Below are positions 36,601-46,930 of a stretch of DNA of 64,000 nt, piece by piece. The stretch is taken from positions 26,008,518-26,072,517 of the forward strand of contig CM038708.1 of assembly GCA_021613375.1 (NCBI GenBank), written 5' to 3'. The stretch's first letter is position 1. The number at the start of each line of letters is the position of its first letter. Made by a program: the position numbers and the translations under genes. The DNA is from Megaleporinus macrocephalus (lineage: Eukaryota > Chordata > Actinopteri > Characiformes > Anostomidae). The notes under the pieces were generated by a model that was not told the origin of the DNA, made no database searches, and worked only from the letters and a program-made list of their open reading frames with translations.

Positions 36601-39600
36601 ATAAAGTACATATTAAATAAAGCGTACATGGCAACTATCAGTGACTTTTTTTACTTTGTGGCATTTATTAAAAGTAAGTTATTATTTGATTTCTTTTTAA
36701 AGTATAAATGTACAGAAATGGAAGGGTAGTTCACATACATATAAGTAAAATATTCTCATCACTGACAACACAATTACAGACCCGCCCTCCACCCACCAAC
36801 CCCTCCAAAACTGTCCTTATGTTTAACAGAAAATACATTAATTATCCTAAAGTACTCTTTTAATACAGAGGGAGGAGCAACGAGGGCATGCATGTACTTC
36901 AGTTAGTGCTTGACAATGTTATAGTCACATAAGAGTGATGTTTGATTTTACTGAGTATAAAGTTAAGGTCTGTAAGTTTTCAAACTTGAGGTTCTGAGTT
37001 ATATACAGTTTATCTTTGGTTGACTCTTAAAGTGAATATTTGCACTTTTCTAATTTAAGAAATAGTAAAAGATTCCTGATTCAGTACGAAACAGTGATCA
37101 TGTGGAATCTCCTCAACAAGACATGCAAAGACATAAACTTGCTTTGGACAGTCAGCATCAGAATCACATTACTATATTAAAGTAAATTGCTTTGCAATTT
37201 ATGACATAAATTATTATCAGAGGAGTTTGAGGAGTTATCTTTTTTGGGGGATTCTTTTCTTTTATAGTCTGCTGGACCAAATCCCAGAAATGTTTGCTGA
37301 TACCAACGAGAGTGAGACAGTTTTCGCCCCAGTCATCCAAGCCGGCGTGGAGGCACTAAAGGTAAGACTGTATAGCTAATTCTACCAGATGGATTTTCCT
37401 ACTCAAGTCCTACTGCCGGTTTCAGCACTTCGATTTAGTTAACCATGCTAAACCATAAGATTTTCAGACATACGGTCACTGTCCAAAGAAAAAGAAGTAT
37501 CTCCAAAATCACAACTTTATTGGAGAGAACAAAAACTGTCTTTACTTTCAGTGTAAGTCAATGGGACCAAAAAAATTGTCCAGCATATTTTGGAGCATTT
37601 CTATTGGTCCATTCATCCTAACACTTTCACTGGATTTAAAGATCAGCTGCTGTGTTCAGATAATACAGAAAAATAAAAATAGTCTACAATGATGCATGTT
37701 TTTCTTCAGACAGCGACAATATGAATTTGGCTATATTTTACACATCAGTTGCCTCTGTTGAAATATATGAATAATGATCCCTTTGTGATCTGATTCCTGA
37801 TCTAACTGAGTCCTCAGGTTTGCTTAGAATTAATCAAGGCAAAACACAGTGACATGTAGAAATCTCCAGTTCCACATGCTCTGAACACATTAGGCTAGCT
37901 TTGGTAAGATAGGGTTAACCCAGTGTGTACTGAAATACCACATCTTACCAAAGAAATATTTACTCAGTCTTCCTCTGACTCAGTTTCAGAGAGAGTTTGA
38001 GCTTATTGACTGTGTGAGTGTAATGACCCACTAACCTCTAAAGCCTTTAAGAAAAATGATTATTTATTATTTATAATTATGAATTAATCACGTCTTCAAT
38101 TCTGCTGTACATTACTGAGAACTGTAGGTGTCACTGATAATGTTCAAACTGTCTGTCTCCTCAGGCAGCCGAGTGCAGCGGCAAGCTCTTCATCTTCCAC
38201 TCCTCACTTCCTACCGCGGAAGCTCCAGGCAAGCTGAAGAACAGAGACGACAGAAAGCTGGTTAATACTGAGAAGGAAAAGGTGGCCTATTAATTATTTA
38301 TTCATTTATTTATTCATTCGTTCATTTGCTTAGACTTTCACCAAATCTGTGTAATGCAAAAAGGAAAGACTGAGTTAAAGTTTAAAGACATGCATGTGGG
38401 TTTGCAGACTCTGTTTCAGCCACAGCGGGGAGTATACGAGCAACTGACTAAAGACTGCGTTGCCCAGGGTTGCTGTGTGGATCTCTTTATATTCCCAAAC
38501 CAGTACGTGGACATGGCCACTATGGGTGACATCCCCACACACACTGGCGGCTCCGTGTACAAGTATAGCAACTTCCAGGTGGGTTTCGATGCATACATAC
38601 AAGGGCCCAAATTAAGTCAGTTAGCCAATAAAACAGGTCAATAGTTAAGAAGCATGTTTTATATTACAACAAATAATTATTTTATTAAAAGAAAAATCAA
38701 TAATTACTGTGAACTTTAATAATATCACTCTCATGCTGGTTAAAAACTGCTAATCTAACAGTCATCAGTCTAGCGCAATACCCCCTAAACAAATACCCAA
38801 AATCACAAAGGATAAAAATCAGGATAGTAAGAGCTAAATAACAAAAAATAGCTATCGAATGTTTTTATAAGCTGAATTGCAAATAGTATTGATAACAACT
38901 TTTAAGTTTGTCAATACAAGGACTCTCAACTGTCATGAATTTAAAATTACACTACAGAATGAAGCCATGATTTAAAAGCAACTGTTGTTTGTAGTTGTTA
39001 TTGTAGTGTTGTGAAATGCTGCCCTCGTGTGGTCATGTTTGCACCTACATCTTTCACTCGCAGGTTCAGGTAGATGGTGAACATTTCCTTACTGACTTGA
39101 GGCAAGACGTGGAGAAGTCCATTGGATTCGATGCCATCATGCGTGTCCGTACCAGCACAGGTAATACTGCCACTGGCAAATGATAAACAAACCAACAGAA
39201 AGGAACTGGCCCACTTTTAGCAGTGAAGAAACTATTAATATCAAAACTTCATTCGAATTAATTTGTCACAGATTATTAGCCGTAATCATAATGATAAACA
39301 TGTTTGAATCACTTAAAAATAAATGCATTTCTTTTTCAATGTATGAAATTCTTGGTACATTTATAGACAGATATTAACTTGATTCTTGATGTGCTTCAGG
39401 TTTCAGGGCCACTGAATTTTTTGGTGCCATCTACATGAACAACACCACTGATGTGGAAATGGCAGCAGTGGACTGTGACAAGGCTATTACTGTGGAATTT
39501 AAACATGACGACGCGCTCAGTGAGGAGACTGGGGCACTAATACAGGTCAGTGTGGTCACGCGCGCGCACACACCACCCTGCAGTGACCAGTGTGTTCCTT

Positions 39601-42600
39601 CAGACAGTTCTTATTTAATTATTAATGATTCTTAAGTTTACTTTATTAGTCTTTTCTATTAAAAAAACATCTATTTTGTTTTCCTCTCCATCTCACAGTG
39701 CGCTCTGCTGTACACCTCTATTAGTGGACACAGACGACTACGCATCCACAACCTCAGTCTGAACTGTAGCTCTCAGCTGTCTGAGCTCTACAAGAGCTGC
39801 GAGACTGATGCACTCATCAACTTCTTTGCCAAGTCAGGTAACCCACTTTTGTGCCCACGTCTGCTTTTGTGGTCAGATATATATACTGTGTTTTAAATAG
39901 TATTCTAATTAGAGAATTAGAGACTCAGGATACCTCTGAGAACATATACTCAGTTTACTAGAGTAGAAAAGAAAACAAGATTTTTTTACTGCCAGTGAAG
40001 CACCTCTATGCCAAATGACTTAGCAACCAGCCATTGCTGCATTAGCCATCCAACTTTCAGCCAACAGTGTGTATAAAGCCACCAGATTTGGGCTCGGGAG
40101 CAGTGAGTCTATTTTGGCAAGAGTTAGAGGGGAGATTGTGATGCAGAACTAATCACCCAACATCAAAACCTGACTTTATAGATGCACTTGTGGCTGAATG
40201 TACTACAATACAGTCTTCTCACAAGAGTAGAGACTGTTAGTGCAGCAAAGAGAGACACCCAGTTATTACCCTTGTTTTGAGAAGAAGCATGAATGAGGCA
40301 GAGTTAATAGTATAGCACATCAAATGTACTTTGTGGTTTTTAATGCGCCTTACAGAAATAAGAGAAGAACATCAAAAGGAAAAATGCAGACAAAATGCTT
40401 AGGAGTGAGAGACAATAAAAAGTTAAATAGGCAGAATTACTGAAGTCTTTTCCAGCACCCTGACTGAGGAAGATTACCACTTTACACTGGACAAACAGCA
40501 GCCAAACCAAAATTATACTTAGAAGTAATCAAAACAAAAACATCAACAACAAAAAAAAAACCCAAACAATATTAGAGGAATAAATATTAGGGAATACATA
40601 TTAGCGTTAGCATTTAACATGCAAAAGATTAAGCAAAAGATAATCAATGCACTGCTAATAGTAGTTATCATTTGACACTGGATCATGACATGGAATGACT
40701 GTTTTCAATAATATAAACAATAATAATATTCTTTGTTGTAGATGCATATAAAAAAATGATGATAATGTAATGGCAGCAAGCTACATGTCACACAGATAAT
40801 TAGTAGGAAGCTAGAAGAATAAAAAAATTGTGTCTATTATTATTAATAGCACTGAAGGTGGTCTAAAGCATCTGTATTAACTATATAGCATCAAGAAATC
40901 ATTATATATCTGACGTACATATTTAAAAAGTGGTGAGGAGGCTCAAATTATACTTGTGTGTTCAATAACAAACAATATGAATATAACAAGTTATTACAGT
41001 GTTTTGAACGTTGGGTTATCTGGAAAAATTACAGTATGTTACATTATTATGTAATTTTTATTGAAAGCTGTTTATGTAGTTCTAAGTGTAAATGTTTCTT
41101 TTTGGTTCTCCAGCATACCATGCCATTCTAAACCAGCCTGTGAAGACTGTGAGGGAGATTCTGGTGAAACAGACAGCTCACATGTTGGCCTGCTACAGAA
41201 AGAACTGTGCCAGCCCCTCTGCAGCCAGTCAGGTCTGACATATACAGCACATATCTGTTTTCAATGAAGAAGACACACAGTGATGGAGATAATCCTTAAA
41301 ATCACTATAGAGATCCTCGAAGTTCTGTCTGAACTATTTCTCCTTGTGTTTTGGTCTGTAGTTGATCCTGCCTGATGCTATGAAGGTGTTCCCAGTGTAC
41401 ATGAACAGCCTGATGAAGACTCCAGTGCTGGTGGGCAGTGCAGAGCTCTCCACAGACGAGAGAACCTTCCACAGACTCAACGTCATGTCTATGGGAGTGG
41501 AGGAGAGCCAGGTCCTCCTTTACCCGCGTCTCATCCCAGTGGTGAGCACAAATACAAATTTCATGTGTTTGATGTTGGTATCCAAGAAACAATACACACA
41601 ACACAGTTACGCACACAGGTGCAGATGACAGCTGGTCAGTGACTAATTTCTTAAAGAGACAGGTCATGTAATAAAACAGTTTATTTGAAGGAGGTTAGCT
41701 TTCATACTCTTTCAAAAAATGTTTCCATTTAAAGCACATGAACAATATAAGCAAATGAGCATTTACTAAATTCTCCTAATAAACAACTCTAGTATATGAT
41801 TGTACAGTGGTTAGTTGTGATCTGATCATTAGAGAAGGGTTCAGCATGTGGTGTTATTTGATAAAGCAAGACAAAATATACAGACTACAGATCATAATTA
41901 GTTATTTTATTTTACTTATTTATAACATGTAATTTATTAAAGAGCATAATGCAGTTATTTACCCTGACGTGATTGGCAGCTGGGATTGGGCACTCATGTT
42001 GTTTCAAAATGTATTTATTTATTTTTACTATATTTATGTTTTTTGTATTCAACCAAGGTAATACATGTTGTGCCGTGAATTCTCTAATCTCTTAACATGA
42101 GCACCAGAAAAAGCAAGGTCCTACTTTACTTCGTACAATAAAATAATTACTTACAAAACAATACTTCTATAAGGTAATATTTGATCTGCAGGCAGATTAA
42201 AATTCTGAACCTGTTGGCGTTCTTAGAAAAACTTTGCAGTGAGCAGCTGTGATTGGCTAAGAAATGCTTTACAGTCTGACTTAATAATAATAGGTTAATA
42301 TGGTTAATATTAATATTGCAACATGTTTATGACTTTACTTGTAGCACAAAACACTACTACTTTTTGCAGTGTAAGGGAATAACCGATAATAAAGAACACA
42401 TAATACAATGCAACACTCAAGGTCATGTGCTGTCACGCTAACAGCTTAACTGTGGTGATCTATAATATTTGTAGCCGGAACTGAACTACAGCTGTGATGT
42501 TATTTGTGGCAACATAAAACTTGGAGTGTTCTATTGTAGAACTATATAATACCTACACAAGACCTTAGAATGAGAGAGACTTTCTCCAAAGTTTTTCCAA

Positions 42601-44471
42601 ATTTTGAACTCTGGAATGATCAGTTCTTGTTTTCAATAGTGTTAAGGCCTATGGCGAGGTGATCAGGCAGGATCCTGTGAAAATCCACCGTCACCACTGC
42701 CTTTCTTCTGGAAAGAACAGATGTTATAGCATAGAACAAAACTTATAGCTCCATGCTGTTTAACATGAAAACTTTCTACCAAAATACAGATCTTGCATAA
42801 ACATTCACTGATGAATTGATGAAGCATTATAAATGTGTTTGGAGTTAACAGGCTTTCTGTTCTCTTCTAAGTGAAGGCTAAATGATGTCTGTGGGAATCA
42901 AATCGTATCCCACAGAGTATTCACTGGGCCATTTCTTTGATCAGTAATATTTGAGGGTATTTGTTAACAATACTTTTTTTTTTTAGCACTCCATGGATGT
43001 AGTGAATGAGGCGGTGCCGGCTGCAGTGCGCTGCTCTGAGGAGCGTCTGACTGATACCGGAGCATTCCTGCTAGACAACGGCCAGTCTCTATTCCTGTGG
43101 CTGGGCCAGGCCTGCCCACCTGACTTCATTCAAAACCTCTTTAACGTTCCGTCCATCGCCCACCTCAGCCCTGACATGGTCAGTAACAGCACATACACAG
43201 AATCACACCTAGTTGGTCAGGAACAATTTGGCTGACCTCATGAATTGCAAGCTATTTACATAGTTATCTTAAGACTAAGTGTCCAGTGACTGCTGTACAA
43301 CTTAAGGTTTATAGTTCTGAGAATTAGAAACAGACCTGTGGGCCGGGTAACAGTTTCCAGGAGTTTGAGGAGTTTAATAAATCATACCAAGATAACAAGA
43401 AATAGCAGCCAGGAGTCATGACTCCTACTTACCTGTACAGCTGTATTATATTACTTTACTGACTCTATGTATCCTGATAAAAATAAAAAAAGAACTGATT
43501 TAATATTAATTATGTGCCTAAAGTCTTGATAGAGAACCTGTTTACTGACTGGTTGTAACGTTGTTGCAGACCTCTTTGCCAGAGCTGGATAACGCCCACT
43601 CTAAGAAACTTCGCTCCATCATCTGTGCCATCTCCCAGCAGAGGACCAACTCTATGAAGGTACAGCACTGAATTTCCATACTAGGAATACTAAGACTTTT
43701 CCTCCCCTGTCACAGTTTTTTGTCTGTGTGATTAAAATAATACAATAACATAATAATGTATATATAGTATGCACTATTCTTTTTTTGTGGCACTAAGCAC
43801 ACGTCACAGGTATAGGTATACATTTTTGTACATTATGTTAAAATCAGCAAATAGTTATTGTATATTAAACTGTACAACATAAAACTGTACAGAAGTGTGT
43901 TCTCCAAAAATAATGTGTAATACTTTTCAATTTCAACATGTAATTTCCCCAGTGGCTGCATAAACATAACATATGCTGTCAGGCTTTAGTAATGATGTAG
44001 CTTACCATGTGGGCTTCCCCACGTCCATTGACTGCGTGCAGGTGTTGCCCGTCACTGGTACATATCAAATAAGCCGACATGCCACCTTCCCTTGTTCGGT
44101 CACTACCTAGGATGACCCAGGATATCTATTTCTTCATTAGAACTAATGCACTGGGAAGGTTGTTTGTTTGCGAGGATCATAAGACGCTTTGGATAATTAT
44201 TGTTAGAAACAGTCTTCCATCGCTTCCAACTGAATTAGTTCTAGAAGTCTTCTGGGATATATGATGGTAATGGTTTTGTCTGATCTTAGGTCTGCTGCTG
44301 TAGGTTTTTAATAGCATCTTCTGTTTGCAGGTGGTGATTGTGAAGCAGAAGGATAGATCAGAGATGTCGTTCCGCCAGCATCTAGTGGAGGATAAAGGTC
44401 TACATGGAGGAGCGTCATACATGGACTTCCTATGTTACGTCCATCGCGAGATCAGGCAGCTTCTCACCTAA
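21505..44471 (+). CDS. sec24d: COPII coat cargo adaptor SEC24D (complete CDS, 22 coding exons)
   Basis: SEC24D pairs with SEC23 in the inner COPII coat at ER exit sites and selects cargo, including collagen. The exons join without a frame break to 1038 codons plus TAA (human protein about 1032). Order: a Pro/Gln/Met-rich disordered region (residues 1 to about 270); a zinc finger with C369-x2-C372 and C391-x2-C394; a trunk (vWA-like) from about 439 to 670; beta-sandwich and helical parts (about 670-890); a gelsolin-like segment (899-962); and a conserved end in VEDKGLHGG and [17 protein letters not shown]. The start [14 protein letters not shown] is that of SEC24D rather than SEC24C. Exons: 21505-21655, 22299-22401, 22508-22653, 22789-23067, 24580-24719, 27019-27130, 27252-27379, 29585-29723, 30281-30396, 31873-31997, 36306-36497, 37268-37361, 38165-38281, 38408-38578, 39064-39160, 39400-39545, 39699-39837, 41114-41232, 41362-41541, 42987-43178, 43570-43659, 44331-44471. 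Confidence 0.97.
22299..22401 (+). CDS. sec24d: sec24d exon 3 (residues 51-84)
   Basis: Acceptor GTTCTGCAG, donor CAGAA|GTAACT. Encodes [17 protein letters not shown] and a Gln/Ser-rich tail, part of the disordered N-terminal region. Confidence 0.93.
22508..22653 (+). CDS. sec24d: sec24d exon 4 (residues 85-133)
   Basis: Acceptor TTACCATCAG, donor TACG|GTAGGT. Encodes [17 protein letters not shown] and [15 protein letters not shown]. The last block corresponds to the human QLGSQLSAMQINSYG segment. Confidence 0.94.
22789..23067 (+). CDS. sec24d: sec24d exon 5 (residues 134-226, Pro/Met/Gly-rich)
   Basis: The acceptor is the less common AAG (TTCATCAAG) and the donor is CCAG|GTTAGA; both are fixed by frame. 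Repeated PPMG and PPMS type tetrapeptides ([31 protein letters not shown]) give a low-complexity, disordered stretch of about 90 residues. Confidence 0.92.
23436..24523 (+). mobile_element. decayed DNA transposon in sec24d intron 5
   Basis: The right end GGAATTGAGGTTGTA is inverted relative to the left end starting TACAACATGTTTAAAAAAAT; ideal fish copies begin TACAACC and run into CAATTCC. The body carries the blocks CTCCTCTCCCAACTTTTTTG and AATTTGGGATGAGTG. About 1.09 kb, no open frame. Probably Tc1/mariner superfamily (terminal TA), but the family was not confirmed. Confidence 0.55.
24580..24719 (+). CDS. sec24d: sec24d exon 6 (residues 227-273)
   Basis: Acceptor TGTTGCAG, donor AGCACA|GTAAGA. 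Encodes [17 protein letters not shown] and [11 protein letters not shown], the strongly conserved linker entering the folded core. Confidence 0.96.
25618..26024 (+). mobile_element. MITE family B, complete copy (407 bp)
   Basis: The first 27 bases (25618-25644, starting GGGTCTGTCTGAAAACC) are the exact reverse complement of the last 27 (25998-26024). Both ends are flanked by TCT (25615-25617 and 26025-26027), a candidate 3 bp target duplication. GGG/CCC ends with a 3 bp duplication suggest a PIF/Harbinger-type non-autonomous element (inference). It is non-coding and lies in a sec24d intron. Confidence 0.88.
27019..27130 (+). CDS. sec24d: sec24d exon 7 (residues 274-311)
   Basis: Acceptor CTGTATAG, donor CAAG|GTGAGC. 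Encodes [16 protein letters not shown] and [14 protein letters not shown], the first beta-strands of the core. Confidence 0.96.
27252..27379 (+). CDS. sec24d: sec24d exon 8 (residues 311-353)
   Basis: Acceptor CGATTTTAG, donor AATGAA|GTATGT. Encodes [15 protein letters not shown] and [17 protein letters not shown], a SEC24 hallmark. Confidence 0.96.
28285..28560 (+). repeat. dispersed repeat family C, copy 1
   Basis: Begins AATCAGAATCAGTTTAATTT, continues ACAAGGAATTAGTCTTAGT, and later has ACAAATAAAAT and GCAGATATGAATATCTATACATGTGCTGG. The same order of blocks occurs at 56955-57180. Type unknown (possibly a LINE 3' part). Confidence 0.6.
29585..29723 (+). CDS. sec24d: sec24d exon 9 (residues 354-400, zinc finger)
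   Basis: Acceptor GCAATAG, donor GAAG|GTCAGT. Holds the whole Zn-binding module: [13 protein letters not shown] and [11 protein letters not shown], with C369, C372, C391 and C394 as the four ligands. Confidence 0.97.
29820..29841. repeat. (TA)n microsatellite
   Basis: A TA run of about 22 bp, about 100 bp after sec24d exon 9. Confidence 0.9.
30281..30396 (+). CDS. sec24d: sec24d exon 10 (residues 400-438)
   Basis: Acceptor TCCTCCTCAG, donor TGCAAG|GTAATG. Encodes [17 protein letters not shown] and [16 protein letters not shown]. Confidence 0.97.
31873..31997 (+). CDS. sec24d: sec24d exon 11 (residues 439-480, start of trunk domain)
   Basis: Acceptor TTTTTCTCAG, donor CCAAA|GTGAGT. Encodes [18 protein letters not shown], the first strand and MIDAS-like turn of the vWA-type trunk, then [13 protein letters not shown]. 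Confidence 0.97.
34430..34457 (+). repeat. terminus of another hAT-like element
   Basis: TCATATCGCCCACCCCTAA is the reverse complement of a TTAGGGGTGGGCGATATGA start, a common terminus of fish non-autonomous hAT elements. The rest of the element, presumably to the left, could not be delimited. Confidence 0.4.
34560..34913 (+). repeat. dispersed repeat, probable hAT-type non-autonomous element, copy 2
   Basis: Shares its body with 13028-13412 and has a clear right terminus, GTTCTTGCCAATGAACAGCCCTA. An end of the form CAGCCCTA is what I recall for fish hAT-derived MITEs. Lies in sec24d intron 11. Confidence 0.6.
36306..36497 (+). CDS. sec24d: sec24d exon 12 (residues 480-544, trunk)
   Basis: Acceptor GTTTTGTAG, donor AACAA|GTAGGT. 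Encodes [17 protein letters not shown] and [18 protein letters not shown]. It follows the 4.3 kb intron 11. Confidence 0.97.
37268..37361 (+). CDS. sec24d: sec24d exon 13 (residues 544-575, trunk)
   Basis: Acceptor CTTTTATAG, donor CTAAAG|GTAAGA. Encodes [19 protein letters not shown] and [10 protein letters not shown]. Confidence 0.97.
37475..37717 (+). mobile_element. MITE family A, copy 3 (best preserved)
   Basis: This 243 bp copy runs from GTCACTGTCCAAAGAAAAAG to ATGTTTTTCTTCAGACAGCGAC, so both inverted termini are present. The landmarks are AGTATCTCCAAAATCACAAC, TTTCAGTGTAAGTCAATGGG and TTTCTATTGGTCCATTCATC. It has no coding capacity. It lies in a sec24d intron. Confidence 0.85.
38165..38281 (+). 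CDS. sec24d: sec24d exon 14 (residues 576-614, trunk)
   Basis: Acceptor TCTCCTCAG. The donor GAAAAG|GTGGCC is weak beyond GT but is required by frame and homology. Encodes [19 protein letters not shown] and [14 protein letters not shown]. Confidence 0.95.
38408..38578 (+). CDS. sec24d: sec24d exon 15 (residues 615-671, trunk)
   Basis: Acceptor GTTTGCAG after an intron of only 126 bp, donor TTCCAG|GTGGGT. Encodes [18 protein letters not shown] and [13 protein letters not shown], then [11 protein letters not shown]. Confidence 0.97.
39064..39160 (+). CDS. sec24d: sec24d exon 16 (residues 672-704)
   Basis: Acceptor CACTCGCAG, donor CACAG|GTAATA. Encodes [18 protein letters not shown] and IMRVRTSTG, the start of the beta-sandwich part. 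Confidence 0.96.
39400..39545 (+). CDS. sec24d: sec24d exon 17 (residues 704-752)
   Basis: Acceptor TGTGCTTCAG, donor ATACAG|GTCAGT. Encodes [20 protein letters not shown] and [19 protein letters not shown]. Confidence 0.97.
39699..39837 (+). CDS. sec24d: sec24d exon 18 (residues 753-799)
   Basis: Acceptor ATCTCACAG, donor AAGTCAG|GTAACC. Encodes [19 protein letters not shown] and [16 protein letters not shown]. Confidence 0.97.
41114..41232 (+). CDS. sec24d: sec24d exon 19 (residues 799-838, helical part)
   Basis: Acceptor GGTTCTCCAG, donor AGTCAG|GTCTGA. Encodes [19 protein letters not shown] and CASPSAASQ. Confidence 0.97.
41362..41541 (+). CDS. sec24d: sec24d exon 20 (residues 839-898, helical part)
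   Basis: Acceptor TTTGGTCTGTAG, donor CCAGTG|GTGAGC. Encodes [19 protein letters not shown] and [19 protein letters not shown]. Confidence 0.96.
42987..43178 (+). CDS. sec24d: sec24d exon 21 (residues 899-962, gelsolin-like)
   Basis: Acceptor with a long T run ending TTTTTAG, donor GACATG|GTCAGT. Encodes [20 protein letters not shown] and [18 protein letters not shown], the gelsolin-repeat fold of SEC24. Confidence 0.97.
43570..43659 (+). CDS. sec24d: sec24d exon 22 (residues 963-992)
   Basis: Acceptor GTTGTTGCAG, donor ATGAAG|GTACAG. Encodes [20 protein letters not shown] and [10 protein letters not shown]. Confidence 0.96.
44331..44471 (+). CDS. sec24d: sec24d exon 23 (residues 993-1038 and stop)
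   Basis: Acceptor CTGTTTGCAG. Encodes [38 protein letters not shown] and REIRQLLT, then TAA at 44469-44471. This is the canonical SEC24 C-terminus. Confidence 0.97.
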   Translation: MVIVKQKDRSEMSFRQHLVEDKGLHGGASYMDFLCYVHREIRQLLT

Positions 44472-44612
44472 TACACAGACACAACTAATATCAGCACACA
44501 TCTCGAACTTTGTACTGTTCTCAGAGCTGCCTTTGGACGACTGTACTACACCTTCAGGATTTTACGTACATGTGTGCTTCTTTTGTCCATTTCAACAGGA
44601 TTCCAGTTTGGG

Positions 44613-44618
44613 AATAAA
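44613..44618 (+). terminator. sec24d: candidate sec24d polyadenylation signal
   Basis: AATAAA lies 142 bases after the stop codon, giving a short 3' UTR of about 165 nt if used. Further A-rich hexamers downstream (to about 45.6 kb) mean a longer isoform is possible. Confidence 0.45.
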
Positions 44619-45854
44619 GCATTCCAATCTTGGCTTGATTACATGTACTAGGGGAGAACTTTTTCTGATAACACAGGAAAACACAGGGTTCCTAAATGAA
44701 CCAACTTTCAAAATTCTATGTGCCCTGTTTGTTTTACCAACAGAATAATGAAAAGTCATAACATGTCTAAAATCATTTATAATGTCTTTATAAATGATGT
44801 ATATAGATAATGTCATTTAAAATACTCAGAGTCATAAAAAACATGCCGTGTCTATTAATTAATAGGTAACAATGTTGGATATTAATAGGATGGATAGAAC
44901 TATTAAAATGATTTAGAATAACTGAAATTCCACAGAGTTCAAAAAACAGTATTTATTCATTTATTCACCAAAAACTAAGGAATGCCATTTCATGCTTAAC
45001 TTTTTGTTCTCACTGTTCTAAAACATTTATCTTAATCATTATCTTCATTGTTATAAAGCCATTCGTTTTGCAGTTTTGTACACCATGAACATGTATTTTT
45101 GTGCATTCAGCAGCCTTACAATAGCTAGAGAATTATCTAAGAACCAAAAAAATAACTTTTACTATAACTCTTTCTGAACTTTTTGTTTTTCCGTGCTGAT
45201 GGAATATGTCCGCTTTGGTTATACAGAAATCAAGCTAGTCAGAAAAGTTTATCATATTACAATTTGCCTTAATTTTTTTTTTTAAATGGTACGTCTCTAG
45301 AAGTGTACTGTATATTTTATTACGAGTTGAGATGCATTTGAAAGACTATGGTTTGTATGCAAATATACCTCAGGTAACCCATGTACTTAACCTTTGTAGA
45401 GCATAGGTAGACTTGTACATGCACTATGTACCTGTTAAAGTAGTGTAAACTAGACGGATGTGTTATTTTTGATTTAGGAAAGGTGGATTCATTTGTTGAG
45501 ATGAGGATGCTGTGCCATATACATTTCAGTTTAAAGCCTTTATAAAATGTTGTATTAAAAGTGTAGTCTTCATTGGACAGGTGTCTGAGATTACCTGTGT
45601 GAATGCATAAAATGACCTTAAAATTAAACACATTTAAGGCTGTCACTATCAATTATATCACTAATTAAATCATGTGTTTGTTTAGTTGTTTTTTTTTAAG
45701 AACCATGGAATATAATTGAAGTTAACAGTAACAAAGCATGCATTTTAAAGACGCCAAAATTCTGGAATTAGAAACTAAGAAGCCTTTAAAAAGACTTTAT
45801 TAAAAGCTATACAAAAACTGCATGTGCATTTGAAAATGTATATCTTTCAGGCTG

Positions 45855-46672
45855 CACTCTACAGACAAAGGTATGTGGACACCTGACCATCACATCTATG
45901 TGAACTTCTTAGAACATCCCACTCCTGTACAGCTTTTACAGTGTGTCTCTGGGAATTTGTGCCTATTTATACAAGAAAGCATTTGTGAGGTCAGACACTG
46001 ATGTTGGATGAGAATGTCTGGCTTGCGATTGCTGTTCCAGTTCATCCCAAAGGTGGTCAGTGAGTTTGAGGTCAGGGCTCTGAGCAGGCGACTGCAGTTT
46101 CTTCACACCAAACTCTTTAGACTATGTCCTTTTGTGCACAGGGCACAGTTGTGCTGGAACAGGAATGGGTGTTCACCAAACTATTGCTACAAAGCTGAAA
46201 AACTATTTTTTCAATATTTTATATTTAAAATATTATACAATAAAATATTGTATGCTGCAATATTAACATGACCCTTCAGAGGAATTTATGGGCCCAGTCC
46301 AAACCCTGGAAAACAGCCCCATACTATAGTCCAAAATCAATCTGGCTTCCACCTCACCAACTTGTTCACCAGACTGCCAGGCAAGGAAGTGAGATCAATC
46401 GCTCCATACAACACATTTTCACTGTCGCAGAGTCCAGCAGCAGCGTGCTTCACACCACTCCAGCCGACGCTTGGTTTTGTGCATTGTGATCTTAGACGTG
46501 CGTTCAGCTGCTTAGTCAAGAAAACCAATTTCATTAAGCTTCCACTGCACAGTTCTTCTGCTGAGGTTACTTCCAAAGGCCAGATCATTTTTATGCAGCA
46601 CTTTTTTAATACGTGAGCGGCCGAAACACACCCACTAATGAGGATGAGTGTCCACATACTTTTGCCCGGTAT
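45855..46672 (-). mobile_element. Tc1-type transposon relic (transposase orientation minus)
   Basis: The ends read AGGTATGTGGACACCTGACC (left) and GTGTCCACATACTTTTGCCC (right), which are inverted. Internal landmarks are CAGTTCATCCCAAAGGTGGT, GAGGTCAGGGCTCTGAGCAG, CACCACTCCAGCCGACGCTT and CATTAAGCTTCCACTGCACA, all reverse-strand Tc1 transposase blocks. About half of the usual 1.6 kb is missing, and an AT-rich piece near 46.2 kb interrupts it. Confidence 0.85.
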
Positions 46673-46924
46673 GCTTATTACTATTACTGAGGCAAACAGG
46701 AGAATTTTAAATATGCATTGTCATATAAATTACTAATAAAACTACTGCTGATGTAATTTTGTAACTGAATTTTTAAAAATCAAGTAATCAAGTTTACTTA
46801 ATGATTCGTGGCGCCTCTAATTGAGTTATAGAACACAGTCTGCACAACTGAATACCAAAGAACAGGAAACAGATCTGCTTTTTTTTCTGGAGGACAAAAC
46901 ACAAGCAAGCGTGTACATTCGGAG

Positions 46925-46930
46925 CTGTTT
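46925..46930 (-). terminator. kcnip4: candidate distal kcnip4 polyadenylation signal
   Basis: AATAAA on the minus strand (plus TTTATT). If used, it gives a 3' UTR of about 4.3 kb that would include the Tc1 relic at 49781-50747. Other hexamers lie closer to the stop, so this is only a candidate. Confidence 0.25.

Noticed and set aside
44404..44748. 114-codon plus-strand frame over the sec24d stop
   Set aside because: It reads the last sec24d exon and 3' UTR in a different frame; the conserved frame ends at 44471.
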